Source: Dehalococcoidia bacterium (GTDB lineage Bacteria > Chloroflexota > Dehalococcoidia > Dehalococcoidales > UBA1222). From it: 9,410 nucleotides of DNA. The notes beneath the pieces were generated by a model. It did no database searches. It saw nothing but the letters and a program-made list of their open reading frames with translations, and was not told the DNA's origin. The position numbers and the translations under genes are program-made. This document shows, piece by piece, positions 1-5,991 of this stretch (positions within the stretch are counted from its first letter, which is position 1; every line of letters begins with the position of its first letter). The DNA lies in assembly GCA_009779655.1 (NCBI GenBank), contig WRDV01000030.1, positions 1-9,410 on the forward strand, written 5' to 3'.

Positions 1-1530
1 ATTGCGGCGGCGTTTATAACGCCGTCGTATCCGTGTTTGATTACGCCGATAGATATTTTGGCAAATGATGCCTCAGACAAAGCCATTATCGTATTGGAAA
101 CGCCTTTTTCAACAGAAGGTATGGCGACAGAAATCACAAGGAATTACGGACAGGAAATACAGGTCCCCATTGCAAATGCAACAATAGGCGGCTTGACGCT
201 CCCGGTAAGCGTAAGCGTCAAATATTTGGGCGCAAACGGTTGGGTAGATTATAACTTGCCTGGAAGTAGGCGCCTTGTTATTGGTGATGTTCCGGGGTCT
301 GACCGTAATCGCACTGCAGTTTACAAAGTGACTTATTCCGCAGGTGAAGGCATGCAAAGGTCCGAGCTTGTTTACACAATCTGGGCAGGCTTAGAAATGT
401 TCCTGACGACAGCGGATGAACTGATATCATTTGTCGGAGACACATTTACTTTGCCGGAATGCCGTCCTGTATATCGCCATAGAGATGCCGACAGCACGAT
501 TCAATACATAGACATTTCGGCGACGCGCAGAATAACATTCTACCCGTCCGGCAGTGCGGATGCAGTACATTACGACATAATCGGAAATACGATAACATTT
601 TATGAGGCAGGCGTATATAAACTTACTTTTTCTTCCCCGCAAACAATAGCGGAAGGCGGCGTGACGTATGTTTCAGGAAGTGCTGAGAGAGTGGCATTTG
701 TAAATGTCTATGCGGAACGCGCTAATCCTCTAAGCGGCAAAGACGGGTTTTATAGATGTGCTTATACAATAGGCGGCACGAGTGAGATTGGTATCGGGAT
801 GGCGCAGGCTTCGTGCAAAAGCACAATAGATATTGAAAAACGCGATGGCAATTTTTATTTGTATTTTACGTTGACTGCGGCTCAGTACATGGATAATTTG
901 ATTATAGAACAAGGCGGTTGCGCGGTGGCAGGTTTGAAAGTGGCTGAGAGCTATGCCGGCGTGAATTTGCATGCGACTACGATTTTTGTTTTGGATGGGC
1001 ATCAATTGAGTGAAGCGTTCTTCGTGCAAATTAAAATTATTCCTATGGATGGGATAGTAGCATTTACAGTAAATGCGGATTTGAAAAACGTTTATTTTAC
1101 AGAGGAAACCGATGCACCGCCTCCGTCAGCTTTGCCAATTGTACAGGTGGATGATGTTCACGACAGTGCGGACTATGCCATAGGAACATCCATAGCGATA
1201 CCGTCTGCCGAGGTTGTTTTCGATGGGACATATGCTTTAAGCTACAGCGCACATTATGAAAGCGCGAATGGTAATAGAGAGATTGTAAATATCAATGACG
1301 GACAATTTATCGCTGAGAAGATAGGCCTTTACGCTATAAAATATTCTGCGCTTATTGTGGAAGACGGCAGGCCGTATGCGACGATTGTTCAACACACTCT
1401 AACTGTTAAGGCAGAAAGCGGCGTTTTTTGGAAAAGTGCCGGCGGAATATTATCAATGATTGGGATTGGCCTTGCTGTCATTGGCATAGCGACAGTGGCG
1501 GTTATGTTTTTTAAGCGCAGCGAGGCATGA
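1..1530 (+). CDS. Surface-anchored Ig-like protein with Shp/NEAT-like heme-binding domain (5' partial)
   Basis: The reading frame is open from the first base, so the true start is upstream. The in-frame TTG at 37 is only the first possible start codon inside the window, and residues are numbered from it. Residues about 10-115, 116-226 and 365-458 look like beta-rich Ig-like modules (alternating hydrophobic strands ending in patterns such as AVYKVTYSAG, GVYKLTFSS and GLYAIKYSA). Residues about 236-355 (from DGFYRCAYTIGG) resemble the heme-binding domain of streptococcal Shp, a NEAT-type fold. Met255 (IGIGM) and Met337 (IIPMDG) are about 82 residues apart, close to the Met66/Met153 spacing of the two heme ligands in Shp. 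Residues 468-492 form one membrane helix followed by KRSEA. There is no LPXTG motif, so the anchor is a C-terminal helix, as in Shp. The stop overlaps the next gene (ATGA), which encodes the importer's binding protein. Inferred role: capture heme at the surface and pass it to that lipoprotein. The heme assignment is inference; the anchored Ig-like architecture is clearer. Confidence 0.72.
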   Translation: MAAAFITPSYPCLITPIDILANDASDKAIIVLETPFSTEGMATEITRNYGQEIQVPIANATIGGLTLPVSVSVKYLGANGWVDYNLPGSRRLVIGDVPGSDRNRTAVYKVTYSAGEGMQRSELVYTIWAGLEMFLTTADELISFVGDTFTLPECRPVYRHRDADSTIQYIDISATRRITFYPSGSADAVHYDIIGNTITFYEAGVYKLTFSSPQTIAEGGVTYVSGSAERVAFVNVYAERANPLSGKDGFYRCAYTIGGTSEIGIGMAQASCKSTIDIEKRDGNFYLYFTLTAAQYMDNLIIEQGGCAVAGLKVAESYAGVNLHATTIFVLDGHQLSEAFFVQIKIIPMDGIVAFTVNADLKNVYFTEETDAPPPSALPIVQVDDVHDSADYAIGTSIAIPSAEVVFDGTYALSYSAHYESANGNREIVNINDGQFIAEKIGLYAIKYSALIVEDGRPYATIVQHTLTVKAESGVFWKSAGGILSMIGIGLAVIGIATVAVMFFKRSEA

Positions 1531-2510
1531 GCAGTACGGCGAAAATGAAAACAAAGAGATACATATTAAGTAATTTAGCTGCGCTATTTGTCATCTGCGC
1601 TTTGCTGGCGGTTTCTGTCGGAGCTTTTTCCGGATGCAGTGACACGGACACGCCGCCATCGGGAAGTCGCATTGTTGTACTAGACAGCGTAAGTTTGGAA
1701 ATTTTACACCGCTTTGGGATAGATGTTATAGGTGTACCGTCATCCGGTTTTGAAAAAGTGGATGCTAAATATGGCAACAAGAGTAAGTATGGCGATGCGG
1801 GAACAGCAAGAGAGCCGAACTATGTGGAAATCGCTCTTATGAACCCAAGCGAGGTTATTATGAGCGACGCAACTGAAAAAGCGTTTGGCAACATCAAGTC
1901 GTCGTTTGAAGCGTTGAATATTCCAGTTAGATTTTTTGATTATAATGGTGTGCCGGAATTAAAAAACAGCATCTTAAGGATGGGGGAATATTTTAACTGC
2001 AAGGGAAAAGCACAGGAAATAGTTGCGGAGTTGGAGCTGAGCGAACGCAGTATTTTGGAAAAAATTGCTTCACTTGAAACTAGTCCGCGCATTTTAGTAT
2101 TGTTTGGTGCGCCGTTTGGATCAGCCAATGATAGTATTTCATTCGCCGGAAGCGGGCTTTATGCCGGAAGCATAGTGACATATTGCGGTGCCATAAATAT
2201 AATTGATGGGCAGTATTCAGGTAAGCAGAGCCTGATAAAACCTGATAACTGGGCTCTTTTTATTGATTCAAACCCGGATTATATTTTTTGCACGGCACAT
2301 GGTGATCCGGATAATATTTGGGCCATGTATGATTCTATCTGGAACTCATCGCCTTGGAATTTGCTAAGTGCGGTTAGGAATGGAAATGTTTACTATCTGC
2401 CTGAGAGTGTAGCAGGCGTAATAGCCGAGTTTGATTATGTTTCCGTCATGCAGTACATTCTGGATATTTTCGACGGAAAGGTAAACACATACGGCGGCGG
2501 ATATAAGTAA
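1527..2510 (+). CDS. Heme/iron-type ABC transporter substrate-binding lipoprotein (HtsA/IsdE-like)
   Basis: This is a cluster-8 (BtuF/FhuD/IsdE type) binding protein of 327 residues. A basic start and hydrophobic stretch (about 12-34) lead to FSGC with the lipidation cysteine at 37, so it should be tethered to the outer face of the membrane. Residues 48-72 (RIVVLDSVSLEIL, then IDVIGV) and 97-114 (PNYVEIALMNPSEVIMSD) are the first lobe, a helix follows at about 150-185, and residues 187-325 are the second lobe. The stretch TAHGDPDNIWAMYDSIW resembles the IsdE/HtsA segment holding the heme-ligand histidine; here that is His258. The family's other usual ligand, a Met just before the conserved Pro, is not apparent: the site reads GTAREPN. 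The start at 1527 overlaps the previous stop (ATGA) and suggests coupling. A GAGG lies only one base upstream, so the ATG at 1545 (321 residues) is a real alternative. Family membership is firm; heme as substrate is inferred from the neighbours. Confidence 0.88.
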   Translation: MSSTAKMKTKRYILSNLAALFVICALLAVSVGAFSGCSDTDTPPSGSRIVVLDSVSLEILHRFGIDVIGVPSSGFEKVDAKYGNKSKYGDAGTAREPNYVEIALMNPSEVIMSDATEKAFGNIKSSFEALNIPVRFFDYNGVPELKNSILRMGEYFNCKGKAQEIVAELELSERSILEKIASLETSPRILVLFGAPFGSANDSISFAGSGLYAGSIVTYCGAINIIDGQYSGKQSLIKPDNWALFIDSNPDYIFCTAHGDPDNIWAMYDSIWNSSPWNLLSAVRNGNVYYLPESVAGVIAEFDYVSVMQYILDIFDGKVNTYGGGYK

Positions 2511-3502
2511 TGGATAAAAAAAAAGCAGTAAAAACTATTGCCGTATACGCGGCGCTTATAATAGTGGTGCTTTTATTGATTGTTATTTCAATAGGCGCCG
2601 GCTCCGGAAGAGCATCTTTCTTCCAAGTTGTTAGAGGAATATTCGCAGGCAACGAAACTGTCAGGGTATTAATTAGCGTTAATATGCCGCGCACACTGGT
2701 TGCCTTTTTCAGCGGCGCCGCACTTTCTGTGTCCGGCGTTTTATTTCAGTCTGTTACACGCAATAAATTCGCCGATCCGGCTATTATAGGCGTGTCGCCG
2801 GCAGGTTTCACAGGCGGACTCATTGCTACGGTACTTTTATCGGCGTCTGCTATTTTCGTTTCATTGTTTTCCGTTGTTTTTAGTTTAGCAGTATTTGCGC
2901 TTATATTCTGGTTTTCATATGAGCGCGGAGTAAAATCAAACAAAATTTTGGCGCTTGGCGCGGCAGTAAACGCCGTGTTAGTGATGGTTATCTTGACAAT
3001 AGCTGTCATGCAAAATTTCGCAGCAACTAGTGTAATCCTATCCCTTGCGGGCAGCCTAGCAGTGCCCAAACCGGATGTAGTTCATACGTCGGTAGTTTTT
3101 AGTATGGCCGGAATACTGGCTGCATTTTTGTTAGCGGGGAAATGCAATGTTCTAACGCTTGGTGATAAAACAGCTTCAGGATTAGGTGTAAATGTTTTAC
3201 AAACTAAAATTGCACTTATTTTAGTCGCTGTGTTTTTAGCAGCGACTGCTGCTGTACATGTAGGGATAACAGCCTTTTTAGGGCTTATTGCTCCACTGAT
3301 TGCAAGGAAAATCTTAGGGGCCAATCATTATAATATTATACCGCTGTCGGCAGTGCTGGGCGGGTTAATACTTTTATCGGCAGATTGTTTCGGGCGTACT
3401 TTGGGCACTCCAGTGACTTTACCTGTTGGTATTATAGTGACAGTTGTCGGAGGATGCTTATTCATAACCTTGCTTGGGAGATCCTATAATTATGCAGATT
3501 GA
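2510..3502 (+). CDS. FecCD/BtuC-family ABC transporter permease
   Basis: This is the membrane subunit of an iron/heme/B12-type importer. It has 330 residues, the usual length for the family, and is strongly hydrophobic, with about nine or ten membrane helices. Family signatures are the NMPRTLVAFFSGAALSVSG block with a following RNKFADPAIIGVSPAG (residues 58-99), LGDKTASGLGV (217-227), and the coupling-helix region GITAFLGLIAPLIARKILG (252-270). LSADCFGRTL follows at 289-298. The ATG shares one base with the upstream TAA (TAATG), and the 3' end overlaps the ATPase start, so translation of the three importer subunits is probably coupled. It should form a homodimer that receives substrate from the lipoprotein of 1527-2510 and pairs with the ATPase of 3492-4259. 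Heme rather than siderophore or cobalamin as cargo rests on the surface protein and gene order, since the permease itself does not distinguish these. Confidence 0.92.
   Translation: MDKKKAVKTIAVYAALIIVVLLLIVISIGAGSGRASFFQVVRGIFAGNETVRVLISVNMPRTLVAFFSGAALSVSGVLFQSVTRNKFADPAIIGVSPAGFTGGLIATVLLSASAIFVSLFSVVFSLAVFALIFWFSYERGVKSNKILALGAAVNAVLVMVILTIAVMQNFAATSVILSLAGSLAVPKPDVVHTSVVFSMAGILAAFLLAGKCNVLTLGDKTASGLGVNVLQTKIALILVAVFLAATAAVHVGITAFLGLIAPLIARKILGANHYNIIPLSAVLGGLILLSADCFGRTLGTPVTLPVGIIVTVVGGCLFITLLGRSYNYAD
3476..3480 (+). promoter_or_regulatory. Ribosome binding site deciding the ATPase start
   Basis: GGGAG sits inside the end of the permease gene, 11 bases before the ATG at 3492. The spacing is a little long but workable. 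It supports ATG 3492 over the TTG at 3474, which precedes it. Confidence 0.5.
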
Positions 3503-4259
3503 AAAAGCAGCGTTTGGATATGATAAGAGGAAACTGATTTTAAAAGATTTTGATTATGTATTCAGGCATGGGAAAATTACAGCGCTAGTAGGGCCGAACG
3601 GCTGCGGCAAGAGCACTCTCTTGGGACTATGCACCAAGATGTATAAGCCTACCAACGGCGCAGTATATTTAGACGGAAAAAGTATTGCGAAGTTCAAGGG
3701 GAAAGATTTTGCCAAGCATGTAGCTAGCGTATACCAAGTCAATGAAATACCATCTGACTTGTCAGTACATGGACTAGTTGCTTTTGGCAGAACACCGCAT
3801 AGAAAATCATTCGGCTTTTTGAGCGAGTCAGACGAAGCCGTCATAAACTATTCTATAGAAAAGACGCGCCTAAAAAATTTTGAAGCCCGCCGTATTTCTG
3901 ATCTTTCCGGCGGTGAAAGGCAACGAGCATATCTAGCTATGGCGTTAACTCAGGAGCCTAAGATACTTTTACTTGATGAGCCAACGACATTTTTGGATAT
4001 ATACTTTCAGATTGAAATAATGGAAATTGTAGCCGGCATAAATAGCGAAAAAGGGGTTACAGTTATTATGGCTTTGCATGACATAAATCAAGCAGTAAAA
4101 TATGCCGATGATATAATTGTCATGAAAAACGGACAAATCGCAGCATCAGGCGCTGCTAAAACGACGCTTACTTCAGAACTTATCAGCTCAGTATTCAGTA
4201 TAAATGCGGAAGTTATAAAAACCGAAAACGGCGATAACTTCTACGCTATTTACCGATAA
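3492..4259 (+). CDS. ABC transporter ATP-binding protein (FepC/HtsC type)
   Basis: This is the cytoplasmic ATPase that powers the importer, 255 residues from the ATG at 3492. The elements appear in order: Walker A GPNGCGKST (34-42), Q-loop Gln82 (YQVNEIP), signature LSGGERQRAYLAMAL (138-152), Walker B ILLLDEP (158-164), D-loop region TTFLD (165-169) and the switch histidine in ALHD (His196). Length and motif spacing are those of the FepC/BtuD group that partners FecCD permeases. A reading starting at the TTG at 3474 would add six residues, but the ATG gives a normal N-terminus (MQIEKAAFGYD) and has GGGAG upstream. The start lies inside the end of the permease gene (11-base overlap), so it is the last of four coupled genes. 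No obvious terminator follows before the next gene 46 bases on. Confidence 0.94.
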   Translation: MQIEKAAFGYDKRKLILKDFDYVFRHGKITALVGPNGCGKSTLLGLCTKMYKPTNGAVYLDGKSIAKFKGKDFAKHVASVYQVNEIPSDLSVHGLVAFGRTPHRKSFGFLSESDEAVINYSIEKTRLKNFEARRISDLSGGERQRAYLAMALTQEPKILLLDEPTTFLDIYFQIEIMEIVAGINSEKGVTVIMALHDINQAVKYADDIIVMKNGQIAASGAAKTTLTSELISSVFSINAEVIKTENGDNFYAIYR

Positions 4260-4305
4260 AAGAAAGTAAAAAAACTAGCGCCTGTTAAATAATTTTGCTC
4301 TTTGT

Positions 4306-5586
4306 ATGGATTCAATTTTGATAACGTATTCTTATTATATTTGGACTATTGGTTGTCAGATGAACCGCGCTGAGTCGGAGCGGTTGTCTGCCCTTTTTCG
4401 TTCCCATGGCTATATGGAAGCATCGCATGTCAATACTGCCGATATCATTGTAGTAAACAGCTGCGTGGTGCGAAAGCATGCCGAAGATAAAGTAATAAAC
4501 AAACTTCACAACCTCAAAGCGATCAAAAGCCGCCGACCGAATGTACGCATCATGCTCACCGGATGCTTTGTCGGGCAAAGTCCTGCAGAGCTGCATAAAC
4601 TCTTCCCATACATAGATGATTTCTTGAGACCGGGAGAGTTTCCTGAATGGCTACCGCAAACCGACTGCGCTCCTGCGGTATCAATACAATCCGATGTCAG
4701 CGCTTATGTGCCTATCATTCAGGGGTGTAACAACTTTTGCACCTACTGCATTGTGCCTTACCGCCGCGGACGCGAGAAAAGTCGTCCATTAACAGACATC
4801 ACCCGCGAGATACGCCAACTGGCGCAACAAGGCATCAAAGAAGTAACTCTAGTCGGCCAGAATGTAGATTCCTACGGCCATGACTTACCTAATAAACCAA
4901 GCCTAGCACAACTGCTAACCGAGCTTAATGATATTGATGGATTGTTGCGCATACGCTTTCTCACCAACCATCCCAAGGATATGAGCTCCGTGCTAATCGA
5001 CACTATGGCACGCTTAGACAAAGTGTGTCGCCAGATAAATCTACCTGTTCAGTCCGGCGATGACGCTATCTTGCAAGCTATGCGCCGCGGATATCAAATA
5101 GCCGACTACCTCGCGCTGATTTCGCGTCTGCGCCAAGCTATGCCAGACATAGCAATCACCACCGATATCATCGTCGGCTTCCCAGGCGAGAGCGATAAGC
5201 AGTTTCAGAACACATATAAACTGCTTGCAGATTTAAGATTTGATGCCGTCCATGTAGCCGCCTATTCATCTCGCCCCGGCACACTGGCAGCCAGTATGTT
5301 TACCGACGATGTGCCGCTTGAGATTAAAAAAGCGCGTTTGGCTTCCGTGGAAGCACTGCAAAAACAGATTGCCGGCGAGCTTAATGCCATTTACTTAGGT
5401 CAAACTATGGAAGTACTGGTAGACGGAACGAACAAAGGGCGTTGGAAAGGGCGTACACGAAGCGATAAGATAGTTTTTTTTAGCGGCGGTAAAAACCTGC
5501 AGGGGAAAACAATCATGGTATTCATTGAAAAAACGGGTTCTTGGTCACTGCAGGGAAAGCTAAATGCTATTAGTAATAGCATTTAG
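4306..5586 (+). CDS. miaB: tRNA-2-methylthio-N6-dimethylallyladenosine synthase MiaB
   Basis: This is a radical-SAM methylthiotransferase that adds a methylthio group to N6-isopentenyladenosine at position 37 of tRNAs reading U-starting codons. At 426 residues it is near the usual length. The N-terminal domain has the three cysteines of the auxiliary 4Fe-4S cluster: Cys17 (TIGCQMN), Cys53 (NSCVV) and Cys87 (TGCFVG). The radical-SAM cluster motif is CNNFCTYC (Cys141, Cys145, Cys148). Further family blocks are LVGQNVDSYG (182-191), INLPVQSGDD (244-253) and TTDIIVGFPGE (285-295). A TRAM RNA-binding domain fills about 364-420. The start is the first ATG after an in-frame stop at 4276. No Shine-Dalgarno sequence is visible before it, so it may be leaderless or weakly initiated. 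The TIGCQMN N-terminus favours MiaB over MtaB or RimO. The gene marks the switch from heme import to housekeeping, and its codons look more GC-rich than those upstream. Confidence 0.95.
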   Translation: MDSILITYSYYIWTIGCQMNRAESERLSALFRSHGYMEASHVNTADIIVVNSCVVRKHAEDKVINKLHNLKAIKSRRPNVRIMLTGCFVGQSPAELHKLFPYIDDFLRPGEFPEWLPQTDCAPAVSIQSDVSAYVPIIQGCNNFCTYCIVPYRRGREKSRPLTDITREIRQLAQQGIKEVTLVGQNVDSYGHDLPNKPSLAQLLTELNDIDGLLRIRFLTNHPKDMSSVLIDTMARLDKVCRQINLPVQSGDDAILQAMRRGYQIADYLALISRLRQAMPDIAITTDIIVGFPGESDKQFQNTYKLLADLRFDAVHVAAYSSRPGTLAASMFTDDVPLEIKKARLASVEALQKQIAGELNAIYLGQTMEVLVDGTNKGRWKGRTRSDKIVFFSGGKNLQGKTIMVFIEKTGSWSLQGKLNAISNSI

Positions 5587-5587
5587 C
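5559..5587 (+). repeat. Perfect 13-bp inverted repeat over the miaB stop codon
   Basis: The arms GCTAAATGCTATT (5559-5571) and AATAGCATTTAGC (5575-5587) are exact reverse complements separated by AGT. The structure encodes the last residues of MiaB (NAISNSI) and includes its TAG. The sequence after it (CAAGGTACCCC) is not a T-run, so it is not a textbook intrinsic terminator. An mRNA 3'-end stabilising hairpin, a terminator lacking a U-tract, or a protein-binding palindrome all remain possible. Confidence 0.85.
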
Positions 5588-5602
5588 CAAGGTACCCCTG
5601 GC
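5586..5602 (+). repeat. Short second hairpin after miaB
   Basis: GCCA/TGGC and inner GG/CC pair around the loop TAC with one A-C mismatch, directly abutting the 13-bp hairpin. The structure is short and no T-run follows. It may work with the first hairpin as a 3'-end barrier, or be chance. Confidence 0.35.
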
Positions 5603-5608
5603 TCAAAA

Positions 5609-5638
5609 TTGGCGGCGTTTCCTACAACATGCTAAACT
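5609..5638 (+). promoter_or_regulatory. Candidate sigma70-type promoter for yajC-nadB-nadC
   Basis: TTGGCG (5609-5614) and TAAACT (5633-5638) are 18 bases apart, with a TG one base before the -10 box (extended -10 form). Transcription would begin near 5645 and give a leader of about 58 bases. The match is moderate and was found by eye. The 116-base gap after a hairpin makes a promoter here reasonable. Confidence 0.3.
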
Positions 5639-5651
5639 GGTAGCTCAACAG

Positions 5652-5691
5652 CCGCTATATCCAAATATACGATAAGCGTCTTAGCGGTTTT
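5652..5691 (+). other. Possible leader stem ending in TTTT before the yajC ribosome site
   Basis: CCGCTA (5652-5657) can pair with TAGCGG (5682-5687), followed by TTTT and immediately by the yajC Shine-Dalgarno sequence. A competing small hairpin TAAG/CTTA lies at 5673-5683. The 24-base loop and short stem make this weak. It could be a residual terminator or a leader structure affecting yajC translation. Confidence 0.2.
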
Positions 5692-5692
5692 C

Positions 5693-5697
5693 AGGAG
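5693..5697 (+). promoter_or_regulatory. yajC ribosome binding site
   Basis: AGGAG lies five bases before the ATG at 5703. It is the clearest Shine-Dalgarno sequence in the central part of the window and fixes the yajC start. Confidence 0.7.
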
Positions 5698-5702
5698 TAG
5701 AG

Positions 5703-5981
5703 ATGGAAGATAATACGACTTGGATTATGATAGGATTCTTAGTTCTCATGTTTGCCGGCTTTTATTTTCTGATGGTACGCCCGCAACGCAAGCGCCAGCA
5801 GGCACAAGCACAACTAGCATCCAATATTAAAGTCGGCGACCGAATAATCACTTGGTCCGGCATATACGGGGAAGTAGTCGGTGCCGATGAAGACACCCTT
5901 GTTATCAAAGTAGAATCAGGCGCAACTCTCCGCATGGCACGTATGGCAATAGCGCAAAAACAGTTTGAAGATAACAAATAA
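5703..5981 (+). CDS. yajC: Preprotein translocase subunit YajC
   Basis: YajC is a small inner-membrane partner of the SecDF complex that assists Sec-dependent protein export. This 92-residue protein has the typical layout: one N-terminal membrane helix (about 6-25), the family signature FYFLMVRPQRKRQ (20-32), and a small cytoplasmic beta-rich domain (NIKVGDRIITWSGIYGEVVG at 41-60, then DTLVIKVESGATLRMAR at 64-80). The length is usual for the family. The start has AGGAG five bases upstream. The common partners tgt, secD and secF are not present: here it sits between miaB and nadB, and it ends ten bases before nadB, so it is probably cotranscribed with the NAD genes. Confidence 0.93.
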   Translation: MEDNTTWIMIGFLVLMFAGFYFLMVRPQRKRQQAQAQLASNIKVGDRIITWSGIYGEVVGADEDTLVIKVESGATLRMARMAIAQKQFEDNK

Positions 5982-5991
5982 TTACACCTAA

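Noticed and set aside
8..24. Inverted repeat CGGCGTT/AACGCCG at the left edge as a terminator
   Set aside because: It lies inside the open reading frame of the surface protein and has no T-run, so it is most likely incidental.
1389..1530. Sortase (LPXTG) anchor on the surface protein
   Set aside because: No LPXTG-like motif precedes the C-terminal helix; anchoring by the helix itself, as in Shp, fits.
3474..3491. TTG at 3474 as the ATPase start
   Set aside because: It precedes the GGGAG site and adds six residues that do not fit the family N-terminus; ATG 3492 is better.
1527..4259. Cobalamin importer (btuFCD) with a riboswitch
   Set aside because: No cobalamin riboswitch can be assessed because the operon start is outside the window. 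The upstream surface protein and the HGDPDN segment of the binding protein favour heme, though cobalamin is not fully excluded by the permease and ATPase.
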